Shown here: positions 1 to 8,067 of the stretch, in pieces | How positions within the stretch are numbered: the stretch's first letter is position 1 | Layout of the letters: each line of letters starts with the position of its first letter | Source of the DNA: CAZSPL01 sp964608735 | GTDB lineage: Bacteria > JAJVIF01 > JAPKYR01 > CAZSPL01 | Direction: 5' to 3' | NCBI GenBank assembly: GCA_964608735.1 | Contig: CAZSPL010000074.1 | Span: forward strand, 1-15,684 | Length of the DNA: 15,684 nucleotides | Program-made: the position numbers and the translations under genes | The notes under the pieces: generated by a model | What the model saw: the letters and a program-made list of their open reading frames with translations, nothing else | Database searches by the model: none | Told to the model about the DNA's origin: nothing

Positions 1-1
1 C

Positions 2-553
2 AATCCCGATTTGATAAGCACGATGGTCGCGGCGCTCGAAGCGGATGACAAGGCCGGGATAGCGGGTCCGAAGATATACTATCACGAGCAGCCCGATGTA
101 ATCTGGTCGGCGGGGGGGCTGGTCGATTTCACGAAAGGATGGGTGCGTCACAGGGGGATACGCATGAGGGATACCGGTCGGTTCGACAAGGTCGCCGAGG
201 TCGATTATGTCACCGGGTGCTGCCTGATGTTCAAGAGCGATGTGTACAAGCATATCGGCGGGCTGGATGAGAATTTCCCGATGTATTTCGAAGATACCGA
301 TTTCTGCACCCGGGCGAGGAAAACGGGATTCAATGTCATCTATGTGCCGGGCGCATCGATGTGGCACAAGATAAGCTATTCATCGGGCGGGGAATTTTCG
401 TGGAAGAAAATCCGCAGACGCGTGAAAGCGCAGCGCAGGTTTTTCATGAAGCATTCGACAAAGGCGCAGCTCGCGGTCATGCCAGTCTGGCAGGCCGTGG
501 AATTCATACGCGTAACGGGGATGCTTATCCGCAGGAGAATTACCGGGAAATAG
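2..553 (+). CDS. Family 2 glycosyltransferase, 5'-truncated by window edge
   Basis: Transfers a sugar from a nucleotide donor to a growing glycan on the cytoplasmic side of the membrane. The open frame runs back to the window edge and begins with Asn-Pro-Asp, as in the NPD stretch that precedes the catalytic part of rhamnosyltransferase-like GT2 enzymes, so the TTG at 11 is not the true start. Visible GT2 marks are the GPKI segment, VDYVTGCCLMF, then GGLDENF and MYFEDTDF (the ED pair is the usual catalytic-base motif), followed by VPGASMWHK. The basic C-terminal tail suggests membrane association. About the first third of the protein is missing. The gene sits 10 bases upstream of a GT4 gene and is the first visible gene of the polysaccharide operon. 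GT2 membership is very likely; donor and acceptor are unknown. Confidence 0.9.
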   Translation, partial: NPDLISTMVAALEADDKAGIAGPKIYYHEQPDVIWSAGGLVDFTKGWVRHRGIRMRDTGRFDKVAEVDYVTGCCLMFKSDVYKHIGGLDENFPMYFEDTDFCTRARKTGFNVIYVPGASMWHKISYSSGGEFSWKKIRRRVKAQRRFFMKHSTKAQLAVMPVWQAVEFIRVTGMLIRRRITGK

Positions 554-563
554 GGAATCGATA

Positions 564-1870
564 GTGAGACAGCTCCTCCTCATATCCTACTTCTTCCCAC
601 CTCGCGGCGGCGTGGGCGTGCAGCGGGTCGTGAAATTCTGCCGCTATCTTACCGAATTCGGCATCAAGCCCGTGGTGATAACCCCGCGCAAGCCGGAAGG
701 GTCATTCTTCGTCGATGAGGAATTGGCGGGGCAAGTACCGGGCGATATCGAAGTGCACCGCTCATTCTCGCTCGAACCATATCACGTCTACCGCGCCCTC
801 GGAGGCAAGCGGCGTCAGGATGAAGCGGACCTCAGACGGGGATTGTCGTCATCGAAAAAATACCTCGACCCGGTGAAGAGGGCATATTTTATTTTCCAGG
901 CGGCGTTCCTGGTTCCAGACGCGAAGATAGGATGGAAGCCGTGGGCGGTGGCGGATGCATCGAGGGTGATACGCGAAAAGAAGATCGACGCGATACTGTC
1001 CACGAGTCCCGAGGCGACAGGTCATGTGATAGGGAACGCGCTCGCGCGAAGATTCGGCATACCGCATGTACTGGACTTCCGCGACCCGTGGACGATGTCG
1101 TTCTATGCCCCGAAGCGCCCGGGATTCGCGCGTCGAAGGGATGAAGCGCTCGAACTTCAATGCCTGCGCGATGCATCGAGGGTTGTGTGCGTACAGCGTA
1201 AATATATCGATGATTTCCTCGACAAATACCCCGTGCTACAGAAGGAGAGGGAGAAGTTCGTCGTGGTACCCAACGGGTTCGATCCCTCGGATTTCGAGGG
1301 GATAGAGCCCGCGCGGATGGACGGGTTCAATATCGTATACACCGGAAGCATTTCATATCCGCGCGACCCGGAGCCGTTCTTCAGGGCGTTCGTGNNNNNN
1401 NNNNATCGGAGGAATTCGCGCGGCATGGCAGGTGTGTTTTCATCGGGGAATTCGATACGCGCACATTCGAGATTGTTAAAGAACTCGGGCTGTCGGAATG
1501 CGTGGAATTCAAGCCGTATGCGGATCATCGTACGGTTCTCGAATACCAGGAGGGAGCGGATGCGCTGCTGCTTGTGTCGGAGGGTTATGTCACCGCGAAG
1601 GCATATGAATATCTCGGCGCGCGAAGGCCGGTCATATGTCTCACGGAAGGGCGCGAGTTGAGGGAGCTTGTGGATAAAACACACAGCGGTAAATCATTCG
1701 CGCCGGGTGAAATAGATGCGATGAGGGACTACATGCTTGAGTTGTATCGGCTCGGCCGAGAGGAATTGCCTTTCGATGATGAAATAATGAAACCATACAC
1801 GCGTCGCGAACAGGCGCGGATGTTATCCCAAATAATAGAGGATGCGATCGGCGGGAAGAATGCTTCGTGA
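564..1870 (+). CDS. Family 4 glycosyltransferase, interrupted by an assembly gap
   Basis: Probable retaining sugar transferase of the GT-B fold. The first 277 residues are read from a GTG at 564, with AGGGA at 552-556 as ribosome binding site. They hold the N-terminal loop YFFPPRGGVGVQR (9-21), RDPWT (173-177) and PNGFDPSDF, which starts the C-terminal Rossmann half. A 10-N gap follows. The remaining 154 residues continue in another frame from 1406 (SEEFARHGRCVFIGEF onward) to the stop at 1868-1870 and contain SEGYVTAKAYEYL, the donor-binding region. The parts line up end to end with the intact paralogue at 6806-8062, so this is one gene of about 435 residues and not a frameshifted pseudogene. 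The canonical first Glu of the EX7E motif is not in register. The 3' end overlaps the flippase start by 11 bases. Confidence 0.88.
1395..1404. other. Assembly gap (10 Ns)
   Basis: Ten undetermined bases lie inside the GT4 gene. The reading frame before the gap ends on a codon boundary at 1394, and the frame after it resumes at 1406. The true gap length must therefore be 2 modulo 3 if the gene is intact. Ten does not satisfy this, so the Ns are a placeholder and not a measured length. Confidence 0.98.
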
Positions 1871-3182
1871 CAGCATCACAACAATCCTATCCAAGGTGCT
1901 CGTGCTCGTTCTCGGGCTCGCGGTAAGCGTGATTATCGCGCGCACCCTCGGCCCTTCGTGGCGAGGCGCGCTGGCGCTGGTGCTTCTTCCGCAGGCGATA
2001 TTCCTCAAGACCGCGACGCTCGGTATCGACCGGGGGAATATTTACTACTGCGGCAAGGAGCCCGGAAGGCTTGGCGACATAGCGCTCTATTCGCTCTGGA
2101 GCGGGCTCATTATCGGGGGAGCGGCGTTCATACTATTGCTGCTCTATGCAATGACCGGGCAATTCAAGTCGTTCACCGGGCATATCGATATGGGATTTTT
2201 CATCGTTATCGCCGCGACGTTTCCGTTCGTGCTCGTGGCGAGCTTCTACGACGCGATTGTATACGGGCGCAACCTGATACTGCTGCGAAACCTCAAGGAG
2301 ATAGCGCTGAATGCGCTGCTGCTCGTTTTCGTGCTGCTCGGATTTTTCGTGCTGCATAAGAAGCTTCTCGCCGTGGTGGGAGCGACATTCGCGACCGCCG
2401 TCGTGGGATGCGCTATCGCCGTTTACCTGGTGCACCGGTATGTCATCCCGTTGAGACTCGCCAAAGTCGACTGGGAATATTTCCGCATGAATTTCCCCTT
2501 CGGATTCAAGAACCATGTTTCGTTCGCGGCGGTCGCTCTAATCGGCTCGCTGATAATCCTGTTCGCGCGATACCGCCTGCCGCAGGAATCGCTCGGCATG
2601 AGGCTGGAGCAGATAGCGTTTCTCTCCATGGCCGTGGCATTTATCGAAAGGGGGATAACATTTCCACGCTCGATAGTATTTGCCCTGATACCGAAGATTA
2701 CCGGCGCCGACGCGAGGGAAGCTATCCGCATGCTTCTCAAGGCGAGCCGGTACAACATATTGCTGACGTTGTTATTCTATGCCGTGCTGTTCTACACCAT
2801 CGACTGGATAGTGCTTATCCTATATGATACGCCTTTCGCGCCGATGGCGGAGCCGTTCAAGGCGCTGGTTCCGGGCGCGATATTCCTGAGCCTCGGTGAG
2901 ATATGGGCGGCGGGTCTTTTCGCGAGAGGCAGGGCGAACGCGATACTCGCGGCTGGGATACTCGGGCTGATTGCCGGGGCGGTATCCGGCTATTACCTTC
3001 TCGCCACGTGGTCGATATTCGGCGGCGCGGTCGCGGTAAGCTTCGGCTTTTTCGTGTATGCTTTGGTTCTGCTGGTCGCCTATGCAATCGAGGCGCCGTT
3101 CAGGAGCAGGGATATGTTCGTGCTTTCCGGGCTCGATTTCGAGGAGATAAAGACGAGGCTCGGAATGAAGAGACTGGATTAG
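1860..3182 (+). CDS. Wzx-like polysaccharide flippase (MATE/MOP superfamily)
   Basis: Integral membrane protein predicted to move a lipid-linked oligosaccharide across the cytoplasmic membrane. The 440-residue sequence is hydrophobic throughout, with roughly a dozen membrane segments. It opens with DSITTILSKV and then ARTLGPSWRG, the usual first-helix region of polysaccharide exporters. A charged stretch, YDAIVYGRN..LLRNLKEI, is shared almost residue for residue with the second flippase at 4301-5701. I chose the ATG at 1860, not the in-frame ATG at 1842. The 1860 start aligns with the paralogue and overlaps the preceding stop by 11 bases, whereas the AGAGG before 1842 has no spacer. The next gene begins on the base after the stop. 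Family assignment is firm; the substrate is unknown. Confidence 0.88.
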   Translation: MLRDSITTILSKVLVLVLGLAVSVIIARTLGPSWRGALALVLLPQAIFLKTATLGIDRGNIYYCGKEPGRLGDIALYSLWSGLIIGGAAFILLLLYAMTGQFKSFTGHIDMGFFIVIAATFPFVLVASFYDAIVYGRNLILLRNLKEIALNALLLVFVLLGFFVLHKKLLAVVGATFATAVVGCAIAVYLVHRYVIPLRLAKVDWEYFRMNFPFGFKNHVSFAAVALIGSLIILFARYRLPQESLGMRLEQIAFLSMAVAFIERGITFPRSIVFALIPKITGADAREAIRMLLKASRYNILLTLLFYAVLFYTIDWIVLILYDTPFAPMAEPFKALVPGAIFLSLGEIWAAGLFARGRANAILAAGILGLIAGAVSGYYLLATWSIFGGAVAVSFGFFVYALVLLVAYAIEAPFRSRDMFVLSGLDFEEIKTRLGMKRLD

Positions 3183-4307
3183 ATGGCTCACTGGATACAT
3201 CCCGGATTCAACAGGCCGATGCGTATCACATATGTCGCGGATGCGGCGAATCCTCACACGCGCAAGTGGGTGGAGCATTTCGTCGCGCTCGGATGCGAAG
3301 CGCGGATCGTGAGCTGGCGCGATGCCGAATACGACGCGGTGAAAGTGCATGTCCACGGGGTCGAGAAACATTCGAAAGTGCCGGTGATACGCCAGTTGCA
3401 GACCATCGCCGATTACGCTCGTGTGAGGCGTCATCTCGACTGGGCCGATATAGTGCACGTTCATTATATATACAGGCATCGGTTCAACATCCTGTTCACC
3501 GGTATCAGAAAACTCATTGTGAGCACGTGGGGCAGGGATGTCATCGCCGATGAAGATACACCCGAAGGCGGGCGGTATGATTACTGGCGATCGTATTTAC
3601 TGAACCGCGCGACTGTCATCACCGCGACGAGCGGTTTCCTTGCTGATGCGACGGGGCGCTTTCTCGCCGACAAGTCGCGGGAGATAAAAGTCATACCGTT
3701 CGGCGTCGATGTTGATTTCTTCAAGAGGAAGGAGGCGCGTCCCGACGTTCCCGCGCCGGTGGTAATATCATTCATCAAGCATTTGAAGAAGAAATACGGC
3801 CCGGACATTTTGATAAAAGCATTGCCCCAGTTGAAATCCGGTCTGTCGAGCGTGAAGCTTATAATGGTGGGAGAGGGTGAGATGGAGGATGAGCTAAAGC
3901 GTATTGCGCGCGAGTCTGGCGTCGGCGACGTGGTGGAATTCACCGGGCGCGTCGATATAGACGGCGTACGCGAGGTCCTCGAGGGGTCGGATATATTCGT
4001 GCAGCCGAGCGTGTACCAGTCGGAGTCGTTCGGCGTGGCGGCCCTCGAAGCGCAGGCGATGCAGGTGCCGGTGGTGGCATCGAGGGTAGGGGGCGTGCCG
4101 GATGTCGTCGTGGACGGCGAGGGTGGATACCTCGTGGAACCGGGCGATGTATCCGCGCTTGCGGGCGCAATCGATAAATTGATTGCCGATGCGGGGCTGA
4201 GGCGCAGGATGGGGGAAACGGGTAGGCGATGGGTGGAGGAGAAGTACGACTGGAATGTGAACGCGAAGATGATGGAAGACGTATACCATGAGGTGCTCGG
4301 TTGGTAA
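3183..4307 (+). CDS. Family 4 glycosyltransferase (EX7E type)
   Basis: Cytoplasmic GT-B sugar transferase for glycan assembly. The N-terminal domain reads MRITYVADAANPHTRKW, with VHVHYIYRH at 91-99. The C-terminal GT4 domain has ISFIKHLKKKYGPDILIKAL (195-214), LIMVGEGEME, FTGRV, then QSESFGVAALEAQA containing the EX7E pair Glu281 and Glu289, followed by GGVPDVV and GYLVEPGD. The length of 374 is normal. The annotated ATG abuts the flippase stop. An in-frame ATG at 3219 (residue 13) is the better match to where GT4 proteins usually begin, but neither start has a convincing Shine-Dalgarno sequence. The gene overlaps the next flippase by 7 bases. It belongs to the same GT4 subtype as 5701-6816. 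The transferred sugar cannot be predicted. Confidence 0.93.
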   Translation: MAHWIHPGFNRPMRITYVADAANPHTRKWVEHFVALGCEARIVSWRDAEYDAVKVHVHGVEKHSKVPVIRQLQTIADYARVRRHLDWADIVHVHYIYRHRFNILFTGIRKLIVSTWGRDVIADEDTPEGGRYDYWRSYLLNRATVITATSGFLADATGRFLADKSREIKVIPFGVDVDFFKRKEARPDVPAPVVISFIKHLKKKYGPDILIKALPQLKSGLSSVKLIMVGEGEMEDELKRIARESGVGDVVEFTGRVDIDGVREVLEGSDIFVQPSVYQSESFGVAALEAQAMQVPVVASRVGGVPDVVVDGEGGYLVEPGDVSALAGAIDKLIADAGLRRRMGETGRRWVEEKYDWNVNAKMMEDVYHEVLGW

Positions 4308-5701
4308 AGGATAGCGCGCAGACGCTGATAACGAGGCTTATCGTAATCATCGGACGTTTCGCCTATTCGGTCATCATCAACCGTGCACTCGGCCCCGGGG
4401 GTAAAGGATTTTTCGAGGTTATCCAGGTGGTGCCGGGTATCCTCATGAATTTCGGTTTATTCGGTTTTGACCATTCGAATGTTTATTTCACTGGGCGTGA
4501 CCCGAAGAAGATCCCCGCGTTAATCGCCAACAGCGTAGTACTCGGCATCGTGCTCGGAATCGTGAGCATCATCCTCGGGATAATCTACTACCTGATATTC
4601 GCGGAAAAATACACCGAGTTGTATGAGAAACTGGGATATGTGATTGTATGGGCGCCACTTATCATAATACCGCTCTACCTTGTTTCGGTTTACTTCGACA
4701 TGATCGTCTATGGCACGAACCGGATATGGGTGCGCAACCTGAAGGAAATCCTCAACACTGTGATACGCCTCGTGTTTCCGATCCTTTTCGTGATTGTCCT
4801 GAGGATGTGGGTACCGGGTGCGGTATGGGCGTATATCGCCATCGGGATATGCATGTTCTTTTATTCGTATTATTTCCTGCTACGCTTCTTCAGGGGCAAG
4901 CTCGGTAAATTCGACTGGCGGACGGTCAAGGAGTCGTTCGCGTTCGGGAAATTTGAATTCGGCGCGAATTTCGCATCGTATCTGTTCTACAAGTCGGACA
5001 TCCTGCTTTTGTTCCTGCTCCTGCCTGACGGGCCGCTGTCGTTTATCGGCAGGAGTTACGGCAAGGAAGAACTCATCGGCTTCTACACGCTCGGCGTTTA
5101 TGCCATCACGCTGATATGGACGATCCCCGATTCCATCACAACCGCGCTGAAGCCGAAGATTACGATGAAAGGGGAGGATGAGCGCAAAAAACTCGTCCCG
5201 CCGAGCCTCAGGATATGCATGATAAGCGTCATCGCTATCTCCATCATCGGCGCGCTGCTCGCAAGGCCGGTCATCGCGATTGTATTCGGCGACGGCTCCG
5301 GCACCAGCGACGACTGGACCCCCGCGGCTTTGCCTTTCTACTGGCTCATCCCGGGCATCCTGACGCTGAGCGTCGCCAAGATATTCGCGACCGACCTGTT
5401 CTCGCGCGGGAAGCCTTATTACGCGATGTGGATAAGCATATTCAGTTGCGCCGTGAATATCGTGCTGAATTTCATCCTGATACCGATGAAGGGCTACTAT
5501 GGCGGGATAATCGGCGCGGCGATAGCGTCGAGCGTGTCATACACGATAAGCTTCATACTTTTCTGTTATTACTTCCGCAAGGAATCGGGATTCAGTTTCA
5601 CTACCATGTTCGTCCCGCGGAAGAGTGACTTCGTCGAGATATGGTTTAAACTTCTATCCATCGTCGGAATCGGGAAGATTCCGGAAGAGCCGTCGGAATA
5701 A
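4301..5701 (+). CDS. Second Wzx-like polysaccharide flippase
   Basis: Predicted lipid-linked glycan exporter of 466 residues, hydrophobic over nearly its full length, with a polar C-terminal tail. It starts MVKDSAQTLITRL, then NRALGPGGKG, matching the opening of the flippase at 1860. It repeats the signature FDMIVYGTNRIWVRNLKEI, so the two are divergent members of one family. The TTG start at 4301 is supported by GAGG at 4290-4293 with a 7-base spacer and by alignment with the paralogue. It overlaps the upstream stop by 7 bases and shares one base with the next gene (TAATG). Two flippases in one operon is unusual: they may serve two different glycans, or one may be redundant. Family assignment is firm. 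Confidence 0.9.
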   Translation: MVKDSAQTLITRLIVIIGRFAYSVIINRALGPGGKGFFEVIQVVPGILMNFGLFGFDHSNVYFTGRDPKKIPALIANSVVLGIVLGIVSIILGIIYYLIFAEKYTELYEKLGYVIVWAPLIIIPLYLVSVYFDMIVYGTNRIWVRNLKEILNTVIRLVFPILFVIVLRMWVPGAVWAYIAIGICMFFYSYYFLLRFFRGKLGKFDWRTVKESFAFGKFEFGANFASYLFYKSDILLLFLLLPDGPLSFIGRSYGKEELIGFYTLGVYAITLIWTIPDSITTALKPKITMKGEDERKKLVPPSLRICMISVIAISIIGALLARPVIAIVFGDGSGTSDDWTPAALPFYWLIPGILTLSVAKIFATDLFSRGKPYYAMWISIFSCAVNIVLNFILIPMKGYYGGIIGAAIASSVSYTISFILFCYYFRKESGFSFTTMFVPRKSDFVEIWFKLLSIVGIGKIPEEPSE

Positions 5702-6816
5702 TGCCTGAGAAGAGAGAAATACGAACGCTCATAATCGGCCCCACCAAGCCTCTCGGGGGGCTGGAGAATTGCGTGATATTGCACGCGTCGCTCGATCTCG
5801 GCGAGGGATTCCGGCTCTATCATCTCGACACGAAATATAACCCCATCGTGAGGAAGGCAAAAATCCTCAAAGTTATTTACCTGTATGCCATCCTCCTGCC
5901 GAAGCTGAAGAGAATCATCCGCGAAGAGAAAATAGATATCGTTCACATCCATTCGACGAGCTTCAAGAATGTCTTCAAGAATATCGAGATACAGGAAATC
6001 GTGAAGAAGCTCGGCGTGAAATCCATCATTCATGTCCACGGCGGGTATTTCGACCGGTTCTACAAGGGGCTTTCGAATGTGTGGCGGAAGCGTCTGGAGA
6101 GGGGGCTGAACCGTTCCGATGCATTGATATGCCTCTCGGAAGGATGGAAGAAGTTTTTCGCATCGACATTCAAGGAAACCAAGGTCTATGTGCTGGAGAA
6201 TGCCATCGACCTGGAGCCGTTCCTTGAAATCGGCGAGTACCGGGAATATTCGAACAAGGATGAAATCCACGCCATATATCTCGGGCGCATCAGCAAGATG
6301 AAGGGCATCTTCGATTTGGTCGAGGTCAGTAAGAAGTTGCGCGCGGCGAATGCAAATGTGCGGTTCATCCTCGCGGGACGCTCCGAGCGCGGGGAGCTTT
6401 CGAAGCTGAGGTGGATACTCAGGGATGAGAGAATCGCCGACCGGTTCGACCTCGTCGGCGAAGTGACCGGCTTTCAACGGGATGAACTGTTCCGCAAGGC
6501 GGATTGTTTCATTCTTCCGAGCCACGCGGAGGGGATGCCGATAACGATACTCGAAGCATTCGCCCTCGGACTGCCGGTGGTTGCGACGAAGGTCGGCGCG
6601 GTGCCGGAAGTCATCCAGCATGATAAAAACGGGCTGCTCGTCGAGCCGGGCGATGTCGATGGCATCGCGGGGGCGCTCTCGCGTCTCGCGGCAAGCAGCG
6701 AGCTTCGCAAACGGCTCGGAAAAGCGGGGCTGGAGGATGCTAAGCGGCGGTTCAGCGCAGAGAGGTGGGTGGAGGAATTACGCATGATATACGCCGAGGT
6801 CGCCCGTGAAGGATAG
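5701..6816 (+). CDS. Family 4 glycosyltransferase (EX7E type)
   Basis: Cytoplasmic retaining sugar transferase of 371 residues. It has a glycine-rich N-terminal loop, GPTKPLGGLE (13-22), VHIHSTS and HVHGGYF in the acceptor domain, CLSEGWKKFF, then AIYLGRISKMKGIFDL at the start of the donor domain. FILAGRSERGE, FILPSHAEGMPITILEAFA (Glu277 and Glu285 of EX7E) and GLLVEPGDVDGIAGAL follow. Its C-terminal half closely resembles that of 3183-4307, especially in the GLPVVATKVGAVPEV and VEPGDV segments, which suggests a shared subtype. The ATG overlaps the flippase stop by one base, and the 3' end overlaps the next GT4 by 11 bases, so translation is probably coupled. Donor and acceptor are unknown. 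Confidence 0.94.
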   Translation: MPEKREIRTLIIGPTKPLGGLENCVILHASLDLGEGFRLYHLDTKYNPIVRKAKILKVIYLYAILLPKLKRIIREEKIDIVHIHSTSFKNVFKNIEIQEIVKKLGVKSIIHVHGGYFDRFYKGLSNVWRKRLERGLNRSDALICLSEGWKKFFASTFKETKVYVLENAIDLEPFLEIGEYREYSNKDEIHAIYLGRISKMKGIFDLVEVSKKLRAANANVRFILAGRSERGELSKLRWILRDERIADRFDLVGEVTGFQRDELFRKADCFILPSHAEGMPITILEAFALGLPVVATKVGAVPEVIQHDKNGLLVEPGDVDGIAGALSRLAASSELRKRLGKAGLEDAKRRFSAERWVEELRMIYAEVAREG

Positions 6817-8062
6817 CATCACCAAGGCGCTTCTCATCTACTACAACTTCCCGCCCTACGCGTCCGGGGGAAGTTTCCGCCCCGCCAAGATGGCAAAGTA
6901 TCTGCCATCACTCTACATCAGCCCGAAGATTATCTGCGCGGACAATATCCCGCGACGTCCCACCGACAGCGACCTGATGAAAGACATCCCGCGGCATCTC
7001 GAAATCCGCCGCGTCCCGGTGCGGTTCGAGAATTCAATCTATTACCGGGTGATGTACAAGCTCGGGCGCGTGCCATGGCTGAACGCGAGATACAAGCCCG
7101 AGACGACGATTAAATGGGCGAACGATGTGCTGCCGGTCGCCCGCGGGATCCTCGAAGAGAACGGCATCGACCGGTTCCTCGTAAGCGCCCCGCCATGGAG
7201 CATGGTAGTACTTGGCCTGAAACTCAAGAAGGCGACCGGGGCGAAATTCATCCTCGAATACCGCGACCCATGGACCCAGGGGCCTTTCTACAAGCCGCCG
7301 AGGGAGGAGCTTCGGAAGGAATTCGAGGAGATGGAAGATGACGCGTTGAGGGCGGCGGATGCGGTCGTGATGGTGACCGAGACGTTCGCGAAGCTGATGG
7401 TCAAGCGTAGGCCGTTTCTTATTGATAAGATACATGTCGTTCCGAACGGGTACGACCCGGATGATTTCCCGATGGAGTACGGCAAACCCGACCCGTGGAA
7501 AAACAGGCTCGCAATCGTATACGCCGGGAGTATTTATACGGATTATCATACGGATGTCTTCATCGACGCCTTGAAGCTGCTCGTGGAGAAGAAGCCGGAA
7601 TTGAAGGACGAGATGGTCCTTTCATACATGGGATTCATGGACCGGCGGCAGAAGCGGTATATCGAAAATTCGGGGGTCGGTGATATGGTTGAGTACAACG
7701 ATTACGTGCCGCATCGAAGCACGCTTTCGATGTTGAGCGCGGCGGACCTCGCGATTCTTTCCCTGCCCGGTATCCCCAACGCGGGGGGGCATATATCGGC
7801 TAAAATATATGAATACATGGCGAGCGGTACCCCCGTGCTCGCATCGATTCCGCAGGGGGAGATGTCGGCATTGATTGAGGGTGCGCAATGCGGGTGGGTG
7901 GTGCCACCGGACGACCCGAAGGCGGTAGCGGACAGGCTTGATTACCTTCACAGGTTATGGAAGGATGATAAGTTGTCCGTCGAGCCGAACGCTGAATATG
8001 TCGCGCGGTTCACGAGGAAAGAAGCCGCATCGAAACTGGCGGAGATAATAAAAGCCGTCTGA
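6806..8062 (+). CDS. Family 4 glycosyltransferase, paralogue of the gapped GT4
   Basis: Cytoplasmic sugar transferase of 418 residues. It has ALLIYYNFPPYASGGSFRPAK (8-28), EYRDPWTQGPFY (151-162), VVPNGYDPDDF (211-221), LAIVYAGSIY, YNDYVPHRSTLSMLSAADLAI and GGHISAKIYEYMASGTPVLA. The RDPWT, PNG(F/Y)DP and K-YEY-A/G motifs are shared with the gene at 564-1870, so these two form one subtype. The first Glu of EX7E is replaced (the position falls on Gly), while the second Glu (in YEY) is kept. The GTG start at 6806 has GAGGT at 6796-6800 with a 5-base spacer and lies 11 bases inside the previous gene. The first residues, MKDSIT, look like flippase starts in this operon and not like a usual GT4 start. 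Confidence 0.92.
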   Translation: MKDSITKALLIYYNFPPYASGGSFRPAKMAKYLPSLYISPKIICADNIPRRPTDSDLMKDIPRHLEIRRVPVRFENSIYYRVMYKLGRVPWLNARYKPETTIKWANDVLPVARGILEENGIDRFLVSAPPWSMVVLGLKLKKATGAKFILEYRDPWTQGPFYKPPREELRKEFEEMEDDALRAADAVVMVTETFAKLMVKRRPFLIDKIHVVPNGYDPDDFPMEYGKPDPWKNRLAIVYAGSIYTDYHTDVFIDALKLLVEKKPELKDEMVLSYMGFMDRRQKRYIENSGVGDMVEYNDYVPHRSTLSMLSAADLAILSLPGIPNAGGHISAKIYEYMASGTPVLASIPQGEMSALIEGAQCGWVVPPDDPKAVADRLDYLHRLWKDDKLSVEPNAEYVARFTRKEAASKLAEIIKAV

Positions 8063-8067
8063 TTATA

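Noticed and set aside
564..1661. A 365-residue reading frame running straight through the N block
   Set aside because: After the Ns the translation in this frame loses all GT4 similarity, while the frame from 1406 to 1870 continues the domain. The frame is an artefact of the placeholder gap length.
5569..6621. A long minus-strand open frame (350 codons)
   Set aside because: It lies antisense to the clearly recognised GT4 at 5701-6816 and has no family motifs. Long antisense frames are common in this codon usage.
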